Of a stretch of 64,000 nt of DNA, positions 18,890-28,368 are shown in pieces. The notes below the pieces were generated by a model. That model ran no database searches. It saw only the letters and a program-made list of their open reading frames with translations, and had not been told where the DNA came from. This stretch comes from Pseudomonas putida (GTDB taxonomy: Bacteria; Pseudomonadota; Gammaproteobacteria; Pseudomonadales; Pseudomonadaceae): positions 5,270,001 to 5,334,000 of the forward strand of contig NZ_CP011789.1 of the NCBI RefSeq assembly GCF_001636055.1, read 5' to 3'. Both the position numbers and the translations under genes were made by a program. Numbering within the stretch: the first letter of the stretch is position 1; each line of letters opens with the position of its first letter.

Positions 18890-19273
18890 TCAGGCGACCT
18901 CTGCCCCATCGTCAGGCCAGTGCGGCTCGTTGGCACCGGGCGGTGTCAGTGGTGGCAGGCCATAGGCGGCACGGGCGTCATCACAGCTGGGATTGTGCAC
19001 CCCGTTCTCCCATGAAGCGTCGAACTCGCGGCAGGGGGTGGAACGATTCTCGTAGATGGTGCACCCGACCTTGTTGCCGATCTCGCCGTCCAGGCTGATA
19101 CAGCGGCAAGGCTTGGCGTCTGTGCCGATCATCGCCACACGGGTCGGATTGATCTGCACCACCAGATCGTCGGGCACCAACCCGCCCGAGGACTGGCATT
19201 CACCCCAGAAGAAAGACACACGAAAGTAGCCGCAGCAGGCGCCGCAGGTCAGGCAAGGGTTCTGTTCGGACAT
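18890..19273 (-). CDS. YkgJ family cysteine cluster protein
   Basis: A 127-residue protein with the cysteine pattern of the YkgJ/UPF0153 family: CLTCGACCGYF at residues 7-17, then CRCISLDG, GCTIYENRSTPCREFD and a later cysteine in NPSCDDAR. The cysteines are predicted to bind a metal ion or Fe-S cluster; the cellular role of the family is not settled. Start ATG at 19271-19273 with only a weak ribosome site. It is a single gene between alaC and the autotransporter. A second, larger protein of the same family is encoded at 32619-33353. Confidence 0.85.
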   Translation of the reverse strand: MSEQNPCLTCGACCGYFRVSFFWGECQSSGGLVPDDLVVQINPTRVAMIGTDAKPCRCISLDGEIGNKVGCTIYENRSTPCREFDASWENGVHNPSCDDARAAYGLPPLTPPGANEPHWPDDGAEVA

Positions 19274-19471
19274 GATGGCCAGGAAGGGAAGTTGTTGTTA
19301 TCGAGCGGGCGCTCGCGGCGCCATTTTTAATCCAAGCACGAGCGGCTGGATAGAGGGGAAATGAAAAAAAGACGGCCGCTGGTCGCGACCCTCGAGCGCC
19401 ATGTTGCCAGTGGCAGGTAAAGCCGCAAACGGCCTGCCATCGCAGACCTGCTTGCGGCTTGAGCCTGGGGC

Positions 19472-20680
19472 TTACTTGCTGGTCAGGCCGTCGGCGCGGA
19501 ACATCTGACGGATGCCGCGGATGGCCTGGCGGATACGATCCTGGTTCTCGATCAGGGCAAAACGCACATGGTCATCGCCATAGTCGCCGAACCCGATACC
19601 GGGCGAGACACAGACCTTGGCCTCGGCCAGCAACTTCTTGGAGAACTCCAGCGAGCCGAGGTGCGCATAAGCTTCGGGGATCTTGGCCCAGACGTACATC
19701 GAGGCTTTCGGGTTCTCGACCATCCAGCCCAGCTCATGCAGCCCCTTGACCAACAGGTTGCGGCGTTGCCGGTACTGCTCCGCGATGTCGCGTACGCACT
19801 GCTGGTCGCCTTCCAGCGCAGCGATTGCCGCCACTTGCAGCGGAGTGAAGGTGCCGTAGTCGTGGTAGCTCTTGATCCGCGCCAGGGCGCTGACCAGCTC
19901 GGGGTTGCCGACCATGAAACCGATCCGCCAGCCCGCCATGTTGTAGCTCTTGGACAGGGTGAAGAATTCCACCGCGATATCCTTGGCGCCGGGCACCTGC
20001 ATGATCGAGGGGGCCTTCCAGCCGTCGTAGACGATGTCGGCGTAAGCGAGGTCGTGCACCACCAGCACGTCGTACTGCTTGGCCAGGGCGACCACACGCT
20101 CGAAGAAGTCCAACTCCACGCACTGTGCAGTCGGGTTGGACGGGAAGCCCAGGATCATCATCTTCGGCTTGGGGATCGATTCGCGGATCGCCCGCTCCAG
20201 CTCATTGAAGAAGTCCACGCCCGGTACCAGCGGCACCGAGCGAACCTGAGCACCGGCAATCACCGCCCCGTAGATGTGAATCGGGTAGCTTGGGTTGGGC
20301 ACCAGCACCGTGTCGCCATGGTCGAGGGTGGCGAGCATCAGGTGCGCGAGGCCCTCTTTCGAGCCGATGGTGACGATGGCTTCGCTGTCCGGGTCGATCT
20401 CGACCTCGTAGCGTTCCTTGTACCAGTTGGAGATGGCGCGGCGCAGGCGCGGGATGCCGCGCGAGGTGGAGTAGCCGTGGGTATCTTCACGCTGGGCGAC
20501 CTGCACCAGCTTCTCGACGATATGTGGCGGGGTCGCGCCATCCGGGTTGCCCATGCTCAGGTCGATGATGTCTTCGCCGCGACGGCGTGCCGCCATCTTG
20601 AGCTCGGCAGTGATGTTGAAGACGTAGGGGGGGAGACGATCGATGCGCGCAAAGCGGCGCGGCGAACCTGGGTTGGCCAT
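19472..20680 (-). CDS. alaC: Glutamate-pyruvate aminotransferase AlaC
   Basis: A 402-residue PLP-dependent class I/II aminotransferase. The sequence closely follows E. coli AlaC as I remember it, including [20 protein letters not shown] at the N-terminus, [29 protein letters not shown], and [16 protein letters not shown] with the PLP-binding lysine. AlaC makes alanine from pyruvate with glutamate as amino donor, in the cytoplasm. Full length. In pseudomonads the gene is often a stand-alone biosynthetic gene, as it is here. Confidence 0.93.
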   Translation of the reverse strand: MANPGSPRRFARIDRLPPYVFNITAELKMAARRRGEDIIDLSMGNPDGATPPHIVEKLVQVAQREDTHGYSTSRGIPRLRRAISNWYKERYEVEIDPDSEAIVTIGSKEGLAHLMLATLDHGDTVLVPNPSYPIHIYGAVIAGAQVRSVPLVPGVDFFNELERAIRESIPKPKMMILGFPSNPTAQCVELDFFERVVALAKQYDVLVVHDLAYADIVYDGWKAPSIMQVPGAKDIAVEFFTLSKSYNMAGWRIGFMVGNPELVSALARIKSYHDYGTFTPLQVAAIAALEGDQQCVRDIAEQYRQRRNLLVKGLHELGWMVENPKASMYVWAKIPEAYAHLGSLEFSKKLLAEAKVCVSPGIGFGDYGDDHVRFALIENQDRIRQAIRGIRQMFRADGLTSK

Positions 20681-20802
20681 GCTTTCCTCGAGAGACGTAA
20701 GCGCCCGGAACCGTCCGAGCGACGTTGGCCACTGCGGTGGCCGAGGCAGAAAATAGTCTGGTTGCCCTGGCGTTGTAAAGGGGCTACCGACAGATTGGCA
20801 GC

Positions 20803-20831
20803 CCCGCCAGCGAGACTCGCTCGTTGGCGGG
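20803..20831. repeat. Inverted repeat between the lipase-like gene and alaC
   Basis: CCCGCCA at 20803-20809 pairs with TGGCGGG at 20825-20831, with additional GCGAG/CTCG pairing inside. There is no T run on the minus strand, so it may be a REP-type element or a weak terminator for the upstream hydrolase gene. Confidence 0.4.
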
Positions 20832-20843
20832 TAAGCGTGTAAA

Positions 20844-21971
20844 TCAGCGCAAAGCCTTGTAGGCGTTCAAGTCGAAGCGCTGGATGCTCAACCCATCGCT
20901 GGGGTCCATGTGCTCGCCACGCACCTGGGTGAACTCCGTGGCAATGCTGCCGCGGTGAACCATACGTTCATCGGCAGTGCCTTCGGTCAGTACGGTATAG
21001 GACTTCTTGCGCATGGCGCGGTAGAGCTCATCGTTCGCGTCGATGGTCTTGTGATAGGTCATCAGCGCCGCATCGCTCAAATCCAGACACTTGTCCAACG
21101 TTACACCCCAACGCTTCAGGCAAACCTCGGCGAAGTGCCGCACGATCATCCCCGGTTCAGGCAGTGCCTTGCCGGAACCTGCGCCGTCTATCGAAGCATT
21201 GCCCACCAGCGTTGCATGACGGCCCGGCATCGGGAGAACGCTCATACGCGTACCGTATGCAGTGACAGGCACCACACAGGCGAAACCTTTTGATCGCTCG
21301 TCTCGTGCGTAGAACCCCACGTACTCCTTCACGTTGGCTCCCAGTTGCACACGCTCAGACTGCACGTTACCCACGCCGGGCACCGGATCGATGGCAAAGA
21401 TGTTGACCTTTACATCGCACAGCTCCGGGTCTTGCGCCATGGCGTTGGCAAGCATGTGGCAACTGATTCCGCCCCTGCTCCACCCCACCAGGTTGACCGT
21501 GGCCGGGATCAGGGGTTTGCGCAGTTGCTTGATCAACTGCTCCTGCAAAGCCTGAGGGGTCACCGCGCGATCGCCGTAGTCGTAAGTGCGCCAGAACCAC
21601 GAGCCGCCGGCCTCGGCATCAGGAATGGGAATGCCTGCACTCTTCAGGTTCTGGTATTGCTGCTCGGTGAGCTTGGTGCGGGCCCAGGTACTCTTGCCCT
21701 TGATGACCTGCAGGGCGTGCTGCACATTCTCATCCCAACCCTTGCCGAACAGGGTGCCGGTCACTTTGTAGTAGTCGCCGTCATCGACGAACAGGGCATC
21801 GTCCTGCAAGTTGCCACTGCCTGGGCCATCGACTGTGATCCAATCGACGAATTCCCTGCCGGAGTGATTGCTCGCCAGCGTGGCGATCAGCTCACCATTC
21901 CAGAAGTTGGGGTTCTTGTCATCGAAACGATGGGACCCGGTGCCACAGAAATAGACGGTAAAAACACTCAT
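20844..21971 (-). CDS. Putative alpha/beta-hydrolase, lipase-like (GxSxG)
   Basis: A 375-residue protein with no signal peptide. It begins [18 protein letters not shown], which recalls the N-terminal oxyanion-loop strand of DUF2235-type lipases. The nucleophile elbow is [19 protein letters not shown], so the serine in GWSRG is the likely nucleophile; an Asp in IFAIDPVPG and a His in [11 protein letters not shown] could complete a triad. The ATG at 21969-21971 has GGAGG upstream; the longer frame was rejected. The pattern is like that of phospholipases delivered by type VI secretion, but no VgrG, Hcp, adaptor or immunity gene is nearby. A metabolic esterase is equally possible. Confidence 0.6.
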   Translation of the reverse strand: MSVFTVYFCGTGSHRFDDKNPNFWNGELIATLASNHSGREFVDWITVDGPGSGNLQDDALFVDDGDYYKVTGTLFGKGWDENVQHALQVIKGKSTWARTKLTEQQYQNLKSAGIPIPDAEAGGSWFWRTYDYGDRAVTPQALQEQLIKQLRKPLIPATVNLVGWSRGGISCHMLANAMAQDPELCDVKVNIFAIDPVPGVGNVQSERVQLGANVKEYVGFYARDERSKGFACVVPVTAYGTRMSVLPMPGRHATLVGNASIDGAGSGKALPEPGMIVRHFAEVCLKRWGVTLDKCLDLSDAALMTYHKTIDANDELYRAMRKKSYTVLTEGTADERMVHRGSIATEFTQVRGEHMDPSDGLSIQRFDLNAYKALR

Positions 21972-22047
21972 TTGGATGCCTCCTGATGGTTTGGAGGCCC
22001 AAACTAGTGTGTTCGAACGCCTGCACGCAGACGGAAAATCTGCCAAC

Positions 22048-22072
22048 AAAAAACCCGGCCAAAGGCCGGGTT
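22048..22072 (-). terminator. Intrinsic terminator of the cyo operon
   Basis: On the minus strand, AACCCGGCC (22064-22072) pairs with GGCCGGGTT (22052-22060) across a three-base loop and runs into a T tract (22048-22053). It lies 20 bp after the cyoE stop. Confidence 0.9.
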
Positions 22073-22091
22073 CTTGTAAAGCGCGAAGGCT

Positions 22092-22979
22092 TCAGCGTGC
22101 GTAGGTCATCAGCACGTCGGCAGCGGTCTGGCTGTCCACCGACATCATCACGCTCAGCGCGGTAACGGTCAGGATGGAGAAGCCGAACACCTTGCGTGCC
22201 CACTTGCTGTCGTCCTCGGCCTTGTAGCCACCCCAGGCCATGTACAACCAGTACAGACCCATGGCAGCCGCAACGGCCAGGTAACCCAGACCGGCATACC
22301 CACCCAGCGTCAGCATCAGCGTGGCGAGCACGAAGGCCAGCACGTACAGCACGATCTGCTTCTTCGCCGCCAGGATACCGCGAGCCACCGGCAGGACCGG
22401 GATGTTGGCAGCGCTGTAATCCTTGAAGCGGAAGATGGCGATGGCAAAGCTGTGCGGCATCTGCCACAAGCTGAACATCACCAGCAGCGTGACCGCTGCC
22501 AGGTCGAAGCTGTTGCTCACTGCGCAATAGCCGATCACCGGAGGCATGGCACCGGACAGGCTGCCGACCAGGGTGCCGTGCACCGATTTGCGCTTGAGCC
22601 ACAGGCTGTAGAAGCCTACGTAGACCACGAAGCCGATCAGCGCGCAGAACGCCGACAGCGGGTTGGCCTGGACATACAGCAGGCTGAAGCCCGCCACCCC
22701 AAGCAGGGTGGCGTAGATCAGTGCGAGGGGCAGCGACATACCGCCCTGGACCATGACGCGGTTCTTGGTACGTTCCATCTTCTGGTCGATGTCACGGTCG
22801 ATGCAGTTGTTGAACACGCAACCGGACGCAACCACGAGCGAAGTACCTACTACCACCGCCAGGAACAGGGCGAAGTCCACATGGCCCTTCGCGGCAAGGA
22901 AGAAACCGCCTGCCACGGAAAGCACGTTACCGAAAATGATCCCCGGTTTGGTGATTTGGATAAAGTGCTTCACGGACAT
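22092..22979 (-). CDS. cyoE: Protoheme IX farnesyltransferase (heme O synthase) CyoE
   Basis: A 295-residue polytopic membrane protein of the UbiA prenyltransferase family. It starts [19 protein letters not shown] and carries the allylic diphosphate-binding motif [16 protein letters not shown] near residue 58. It adds the farnesyl group to heme B to make heme O for the bo3 oxidase. It is the last gene of cyoABCDE, 11 bp after cyoD, and is followed by an intrinsic terminator. Confidence 0.95.
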   Translation of the reverse strand: MSVKHFIQITKPGIIFGNVLSVAGGFFLAAKGHVDFALFLAVVVGTSLVVASGCVFNNCIDRDIDQKMERTKNRVMVQGGMSLPLALIYATLLGVAGFSLLYVQANPLSAFCALIGFVVYVGFYSLWLKRKSVHGTLVGSLSGAMPPVIGYCAVSNSFDLAAVTLLVMFSLWQMPHSFAIAIFRFKDYSAANIPVLPVARGILAAKKQIVLYVLAFVLATLMLTLGGYAGLGYLAVAAAMGLYWLYMAWGGYKAEDDSKWARKVFGFSILTVTALSVMMSVDSQTAADVLMTYAR

Positions 22980-22990
22980 GCAGTCTTACC

Positions 22991-23323
22991 TCACTTGGCC
23001 AACATTTCGTAGTGGATGCTGAACATGATCCACAGCGACAGGCCTACCAGCAGTGCGATTACCAGAGCGGTGAACAGGAACGTCGAGACAGTGGAACGCT
23101 GCTCTTTCGAGCGGTCCATGTGCAGGAAGTACACCAGGTGCACCACGACCTGGATGACGGCCATGGCCACCACGATCAGGACGGTCAGGTTCTTCGGCAG
23201 GGTCGGATACATCACCAGGCCGAACGGGATCGCGGTCAGGATGATCGACAGGATGAAGCCGATCATGTAGGACTTCACGCTGCCGTGGTTACCTTCGTGG
23301 TGAGTGTCGTGTGCGTTAGCCAT
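22991..23323 (-). CDS. cyoD: Cytochrome bo3 ubiquinol oxidase subunit IV CyoD
   Basis: A 110-residue protein with three predicted membrane helices (around residues 18-40, 46-66 and 78-100) and a short His-rich N-terminus ([14 protein letters not shown]). It fits CyoD in length and position. CyoD is a small structural subunit that helps assemble the CuB site of the oxidase. Its ATG shares a base with the cyoC stop (TAATG), so the two are probably coupled in translation. Confidence 0.94.
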   Translation of the reverse strand: MANAHDTHHEGNHGSVKSYMIGFILSIILTAIPFGLVMYPTLPKNLTVLIVVAMAVIQVVVHLVYFLHMDRSKEQRSTVSTFLFTALVIALLVGLSLWIMFSIHYEMLAK

Positions 23324-23946
23324 TACAGAACCCCCAGCAGGTAGACGACGGTGAAGACGCAGATCCAGACCACGTCCAGGAAGTGCCAGAACAGGCTCAG
23401 GCAGCTCATGCGGGTCTTGGCAGTCGGCGTGATGCCGTGCTTGTTGATCTGGTACATCAGGATGGCCATCCAGATCAGACCCGAGGTCACGTGCAGGCCG
23501 TGGGTACCGACCAGCGCGAAGAACGCCGACAGGAAACCACTGCGCTGCGGGCCGTAGCCTTCAACGATCAGGTGATGGAACTCGTAGATTTCCATCGCGA
23601 TGAAGCCTGCACCGAACAGGAAGGTCACTGCCAACCAGCCCAGTACGCCTGCCTTGTTACCGGCGAACATCTTCAGCATGGCGAAGCCGAAGGTGATCGA
23701 GGACAGCAGCAGGAATGCGGTTTCGACCAGCACGAAGTCGAGCTGGAAGATGTCATGACCCGACGGGCCGCCGGCAAAACTGCCGGACAGCACCGCGTAG
23801 GTGGCGAAGAGCGACGCAAACAGGATGCAGTCGGTCATCAGGTACAGCCAGAAACCGAAGACGGTCATCTGGCCCGAGTCGTGGTGGTGATCGTCGTGCC
23901 CATGGTCGTGACCATGTGCATCGCCGTGAATTACTTGACTGGACAT
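23323..23946 (-). CDS. cyoC: Cytochrome bo3 ubiquinol oxidase subunit III CyoC
   Basis: A 207-residue heme-copper oxidase subunit III with five predicted membrane helices. The N-terminus is His-rich and soluble ([19 protein letters not shown]), more so than usual, and is followed by [20 protein letters not shown]. The family pattern [16 protein letters not shown] is present. It begins 3 bp after cyoB and overlaps cyoD by one base. Inner-membrane subunit of the proton-pumping quinol oxidase. Confidence 0.94.
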   Translation of the reverse strand: MSSQVIHGDAHGHDHGHDDHHHDSGQMTVFGFWLYLMTDCILFASLFATYAVLSGSFAGGPSGHDIFQLDFVLVETAFLLLSSITFGFAMLKMFAGNKAGVLGWLAVTFLFGAGFIAMEIYEFHHLIVEGYGPQRSGFLSAFFALVGTHGLHVTSGLIWMAILMYQINKHGITPTAKTRMSCLSLFWHFLDVVWICVFTVVYLLGVL

Positions 23947-23949
23947 TGA

Positions 23950-25968
23950 TTACACCCGTTCAAAGGTTTCGACACGTGCGCCACCGGTAGGTACACCGGC
24001 AAGCTGCAGGGCCCGCTGGCGTTCGCCTTCGATGCGCGCCACTTCTTCGGCAGGGACCATGTAGCCCTGGTCGTCACGCGCAGCGTGGCGAACGAAGACC
24101 GCGATGGTTGCTACCAGGCTCGCACCCACCAGCCACCAGATGTGCCAGATGAAAGCGAAGCCGAAGATGGTCAGGAACAGACCCATGAACAGACCGGTAG
24201 CGGTGTTGTTCGGCATGTGGATCGCTTCGTACTTGGCCGGCACCTTGTAGGCGACACCGGCTTCCTTGGCTTCTTGCCAGGCGTCCAGGCCGACCTTCTC
24301 GGGCATGTGGGCGAAGTTGTAGAACGGAGGTGGCGACGAAGTCGACCATTCCAGGGTACGGCCACCCCATGGATCGCCGGTGACGTCCAGGTTCTGGTTG
24401 CGGTCGCGAACCGATACGTACAGCTGGATCAGCTGGCAGGCGATACCGAACAGGATCAGCACTGCACCGACCACGGCCACGTACAGGTAGGGTTCCCACA
24501 GTGGGTTGTCGGAGTGGTTCAGACGACGGGTCATACCCATGAAGCCCAGCGCGTACAGCGGCATGAAGGCCACGTAGAAACCGGACAGCCAGAACCAGAA
24601 TGCCGCCTTGCCCCACTTCTCGTTGAGGGTGAAACCGAAGGCTTTCGGGAACCAGAAGGCGAAGCCGGCAATGTAGCCGAACACCGCGCCGCCGATGATC
24701 ACGTTGTGGAAGTGGGCGATAACGAACAGGCTGTTGTGCAGCACGAAGTCAGCACCTGGAACGGCCAGCAGTACGCCGGTCATGCCACCGATGGAGAAGG
24801 TGACCATGAAGCCCAGGGTCCAGAGCATCGGCGGAGTGAAACGCACGCGGCCCTGATACATGGTGAACAGCCAGTTGAACAGCTTCACACCGGTCGGAAT
24901 GGAGATCAGCATCGTCGCCAGGCCGAAGAAGGTGTTGACGCTGGCGCCTGCACCCATGGTGAAGAAGTGGTGCAGCCAGACCGCGAAGCCCAGTACGGCA
25001 ATGGCACCCGATGCGTAGATCATCGCGTGGTGGCCGAACAGACGCTTGCTGGAGAAGGTCGAGGTCACTTCCGAGAACACGCCGAACGCCGGCAGGATCA
25101 GGATGTACACCTCAGGGTGACCCCAGGCCCAGAACAGGTTGACGTACATCATCGGGTTCCCACCAAGCTCGTTGGTGAAGATGTGGAAGTCCAGATAACG
25201 GTCAACGGTCAGCAGGGCGAGTGCGGCGGTCAGGATCGGGAAGGAAGCGACGATCAGCACGTTGGCCCAGGTGCAGGTCCAGGTGAAGATCGGCATGTCC
25301 ATCAGCTTCATGCCAGGTGCGCGCATCTTCAGGACGGTGACCAGGAAGTTCACGCCTGTGAGTGTCGTACCCAAGCCTGATAGCTGTAGCGCCCAGATGT
25401 AGTAGTCAACCCCTACGCCCGGACTGTACTGGATCCCCGACAATGGCGGATAGGCAACCCAACCGGTCTTGGCGAATTCGCCGACGCCCAGGGAGATGTT
25501 GACCAGCAGCACACCTGCCAGCAGCAGGTAGAAGCTCAGGGAGTTCAGGAACGGGAAGGCAACGTCACGTGCACCGATCTGCAGAGGCAGGGCCAGGTTC
25601 ATCAGGCCGGTGAAGAACGGCATCGCCATGAAGATGATCATGATCACACCGTGGGCGGTGAAGATCTGGTCATAGTGTTCAGGCGGCAGGTAGCCTTCGG
25701 AGCCGCCGGTAGCGGCAGCCAACTGGGTACGCATCATGATGGCGTCGGCGAAGCCGCGCAGCAGCATGACCATCGCGACGATGATGTACATCACCCCGAT
25801 CTTCTTGTGGTCGACCGTGGTCAGCCACTCGGTCCACAAGTAGGACCACTTGCGGAAATAGGTGAGGGCACCAACGACGGCGAGGCCCCCGAGCGCGACA
25901 ATGGCAAGCGTCACCATGACTATCGGCTCGTGATAGGGAATCGCCTCCAGGCTTAATTTACCGAACAT
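23950..25968 (-). CDS. cyoB: Cytochrome bo3 ubiquinol oxidase subunit I CyoB
   Basis: A 672-residue catalytic subunit of the heme-copper oxidase family. Key segments are the low-spin heme ligand region [15 protein letters not shown], the [17 protein letters not shown] segment with the His-Tyr pair of the CuB site, and [11 protein letters not shown] with the CuB histidine pair. It reduces oxygen to water with electrons from ubiquinol and pumps protons across the inner membrane. It lies 3 bp after cyoA. Length and order match other cyo operons. Confidence 0.97.
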   Translation of the reverse strand: MFGKLSLEAIPYHEPIVMVTLAIVALGGLAVVGALTYFRKWSYLWTEWLTTVDHKKIGVMYIIVAMVMLLRGFADAIMMRTQLAAATGGSEGYLPPEHYDQIFTAHGVIMIIFMAMPFFTGLMNLALPLQIGARDVAFPFLNSLSFYLLLAGVLLVNISLGVGEFAKTGWVAYPPLSGIQYSPGVGVDYYIWALQLSGLGTTLTGVNFLVTVLKMRAPGMKLMDMPIFTWTCTWANVLIVASFPILTAALALLTVDRYLDFHIFTNELGGNPMMYVNLFWAWGHPEVYILILPAFGVFSEVTSTFSSKRLFGHHAMIYASGAIAVLGFAVWLHHFFTMGAGASVNTFFGLATMLISIPTGVKLFNWLFTMYQGRVRFTPPMLWTLGFMVTFSIGGMTGVLLAVPGADFVLHNSLFVIAHFHNVIIGGAVFGYIAGFAFWFPKAFGFTLNEKWGKAAFWFWLSGFYVAFMPLYALGFMGMTRRLNHSDNPLWEPYLYVAVVGAVLILFGIACQLIQLYVSVRDRNQNLDVTGDPWGGRTLEWSTSSPPPFYNFAHMPEKVGLDAWQEAKEAGVAYKVPAKYEAIHMPNNTATGLFMGLFLTIFGFAFIWHIWWLVGASLVATIAVFVRHAARDDQGYMVPAEEVARIEGERQRALQLAGVPTGGARVETFERV

Positions 25969-25971
25969 CTC

Positions 25972-26916
25972 TTACTCCTCTGCACCGGCAGCTGGTTGCA
26001 TACTCGTTTCCACACCCTTGGTAGTGGCCAGGTCTTTGCTGCCTGCTTCTTCGTGGCTCGGACGACCACGGTTCATGCCTTCGTACTTGTCGACGATGAG
26101 CTGGAACGTGTCAGGCGAAGCCTCGCTGTACAGCTCGACTGGGTTGTTTTCGCTTGGTTTGGCCAAGGCGTCATATTCGGCCTTGTCCAGCTTCTTCGGC
26201 GAAGCCTTCACTTGCGCGACCCATGCATCGAAGTCGGCTTGCGAAGTGGCGGTTGCCTTGAATTTCATACCGGTGAAGCCAGCACCGCTGTAGTTCGCGG
26301 AGATACCGTCGAACTCGCCATTTTCGTTGGCGATCAGGTGCAGCTTGGTGGTCATGCCAGCCATCGCGTAGATCTGGCCGCCCAGCGCAGGGATGAAGAA
26401 CGAGTTCATCACGGCGTCGGAGGTCACGCGGAAGTTGACCGGGGTGTTAGCCGGGAAGACGATCTTGTTGACCGTGGCAATACCCTGCTCCGGGTAGATG
26501 AACAGCCATTTCCAGTCCAGAGCGACCACGTCGATCTGCACCGGCTTCACATCGGAATCCAGCGGACGATAAGGGTCGAGCTTGTGGGTGGAGTGGTAGG
26601 TGACGTAGCCCAGGGCGATGATGATCAGGATCGGGATGATCCACACCGCAGCTTCGATCTTGGTCGAGTGCGACCAGTCGGGGGTGTAGGTGGCAGCCTT
26701 GTTGGAAGCACGGTACTTCCAGGCGAAGACCAGGGTCATGATGATGACTGGCACCACGACCAGCAGCATCAGGCCGGTAGCGATGAGGATCAGGTTCTTT
26801 TGCTCAATGCCGACCTGGCCCTTCGGGTCGAGCAGGGTCCAGTTGCACCCACTGAGTAAAAGCATGCCTAAAAAGGGCAATATGCCAAACAGTCTGGGGT
26901 AACGCTTTTTACTCAT
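25972..26916 (-). CDS. cyoA: Cytochrome bo3 ubiquinol oxidase subunit II CyoA
   Basis: A 314-residue lipoprotein subunit. The signal peptide ends in the lipobox LLLSGCNW, and two membrane helices follow (about residues 42-68 and 90-108) before a periplasmic cupredoxin-like domain. The CuA ligands are absent, as expected for quinol oxidases, and the quinol-oxidase segment [20 protein letters not shown] is present. First gene of the operon. The long upstream region (26917-27472) should hold its promoter. Confidence 0.96.
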   Translation of the reverse strand: MSKKRYPRLFGILPFLGMLLLSGCNWTLLDPKGQVGIEQKNLILIATGLMLLVVVPVIIMTLVFAWKYRASNKAATYTPDWSHSTKIEAAVWIIPILIIIALGYVTYHSTHKLDPYRPLDSDVKPVQIDVVALDWKWLFIYPEQGIATVNKIVFPANTPVNFRVTSDAVMNSFFIPALGGQIYAMAGMTTKLHLIANENGEFDGISANYSGAGFTGMKFKATATSQADFDAWVAQVKASPKKLDKAEYDALAKPSENNPVELYSEASPDTFQLIVDKYEGMNRGRPSHEEAGSKDLATTKGVETSMQPAAGAEE

Positions 26917-27472
26917 CTCACGACCTCTAGATCAGCTTGCTTCAATGCAATGTGTTTTGTTCGCCAACACTTCGTCCTGCCAAGCGTTAGCATTTCGAGC
27001 TCGAACCCGCGCCTGCCTGGGATCCGACTGCTGGATCTGGGCGTTGAGCGTATGGACGAGCTTGGGGTTTTCTTAGGCTAAAGGCCTGTACTTCAGACCA
27101 ATTCCATTTGGTGCGGGAAAACGCGGAGGGGTGTCCGCCCGGATCGCCGTTGGGCGAAACTTGTCGAAGTCAGCAAAAGGAGCGCTGGGGCTTCCTTCAA
27201 TCCTGCGACTCGCAAGCAGTGCCGAACGGAAATTGGGGGCGATTGTAGATAGGTCGCCCCCCCTTGACTATGACTTATTGAGCAACAGTCTTTTACAGGA
27301 TTTGTAATAATCCTGCCTGAAAAATCAACTTCGCGACAGTTTGTCGCACCCGGCTTGATAGCCCTGAAACCCTTGTATTACAAGGGCTCAACGTTGATCA
27401 GGATCAGTCTCTGGGGAAATTTTGCCGGTTATCTCACCGTGCAATAGACCTGCATCAAATCGGGACTTTTGT
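26917..27472. promoter_or_regulatory. cyo upstream region with palindromes and an ANR/FNR-like box
   Basis: A 556-bp stretch between cyoA and dsbB without a supported gene. It holds CAGGATT-TGTAAT-AATCCTG (27296-27315), GCGACA-GTT-TGTCGC (27333-27347), the perfect palindrome CCCTTGTA-T-TACAAGGG (27370-27386) and TTGATCAGGATCAG (27394-27407), one base off the FNR/ANR consensus TTGATNNNNATCAA. ANR control of the cyo operon is known in P. putida. The box here is about 480 bp from cyoA and close to the dsbB stop, so its target is uncertain. Confidence 0.45.
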
Positions 27473-27979
27473 CTAAGCCCGGCGCCGATTCCGATAGATG
27501 CCCAGCGGCACCAGGATGGCAGTGAGGACGAACGCCACCAGCGCCCATTGCGCCAGCGACAGACCCAGGATGGGCGGGTACGGTGTGGTGCAGAAACCGT
27601 CGACCTGGAATGCCAGGGGCCAGAGTCGCGCCAGGGGCAGGTCGTCGACGATCGGCTGCAGTACATCGACACCGCAACTGGCGTACGGGTTGGCGAGTAT
27701 ATACACATGGTTGCCGGCCGCAACGATTCCGCCAATTGCGCTCAGCACGACCAACGCCTCGAAGAAGGTCAGGCTCCGTCGTCCGGGCATGGCTGCGGCA
27801 ATGAACGCGAACAGCGCGATCAGCAGCAAGGCATAGCGCTGCAGGATACATAACGGGCAAGGTGCCTCGCCTAGCACGACCTGCATGTACAGCGCGCCGC
27901 CGATCAGCGAGAGGCAGATTACCCCCAACAGCACGAGGAAGCGCCGTTCCCGATTCAGGCGCAGGGTTTGTTCGTTCAT
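27473..27979 (-). CDS. dsbB: Disulfide bond formation protein DsbB
   Basis: A 168-residue inner-membrane protein with four predicted helices. It has both cysteine pairs of DsbB: CPLC (residues 41-44) in the first periplasmic loop and a second pair in YASCGVDVLQ and DGFCTTPYPP. DsbB reoxidises DsbA and passes electrons to quinone. Pseudomonads often carry two DsbB proteins; this copy sits upstream of cyo on the same strand but 556 bp away. Start ATG at 27977-27979. Confidence 0.93.
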   Translation of the reverse strand: MNEQTLRLNRERRFLVLLGVICLSLIGGALYMQVVLGEAPCPLCILQRYALLLIALFAFIAAAMPGRRSLTFFEALVVLSAIGGIVAAGNHVYILANPYASCGVDVLQPIVDDLPLARLWPLAFQVDGFCTTPYPPILGLSLAQWALVAFVLTAILVPLGIYRNRRRA

Positions 27980-28236
27980 TGCCGATTCCTTGGATGGATA
28001 GGTGGCAGCGTGTTCCGCCTGCCTGGGCGCAAGTCTACACGCAGGGATGGTCTCTTAGCGTGTCGAGGAAGCGGCGAGACAGCGCTGCGCAGGGCTATCC
28101 GGAGATGCTGTGACCGGCGTTGGCAACATCGGTTCAACCTTGGCCGGTAAAAAAAAGCGGCTGCCCGGGCGTCGCGCAGGGACCAGCCCCTCGATACCCG
28201 GGAGTGAAGGATACAGTGATTAAAGGAGGATTAAAG

Positions 28237-28368
28237 ATGAAAGCTGCGGGGCGCTGTTCATCCTTCCTTATATATGGACAGGCCAACCCCTTCGCGGGCT
28301 TGCCCGCGAAGACGCCAGCCTGGTCAGTAGATCATTCCAGAGCAGCCGCCGGCCCGAAGAACTCGTAG
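28237..28368 (+). CDS. Possible small ORF (43 aa) with strong ribosome site
   Basis: The ATG at 28237 follows AAAGGAGG with a seven-base spacer, an unusually good ribosome site for intergenic DNA. The frame (MKAAGRCSSFLIYGQANPF...) runs through the REP-like hairpin and ends inside the 3' end of hmp on the other strand. Nothing in the translation is recognisable. It could be a real small peptide or chance; the overlap with a REP element argues for chance. Confidence 0.2.
   Translation: MKAAGRCSSFLIYGQANPFAGLPAKTPAWSVDHSRAAAGPKNS
28290..28311. repeat. REP-like palindrome
   Basis: CTTCGCGGG (28290-28298) and CCCGCGAAG (28303-28311) form a nine-base stem with a four-base loop. This is the form of the P. 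putida REP sequence. It sits just beyond the 3' end of hmp. Confidence 0.75.
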
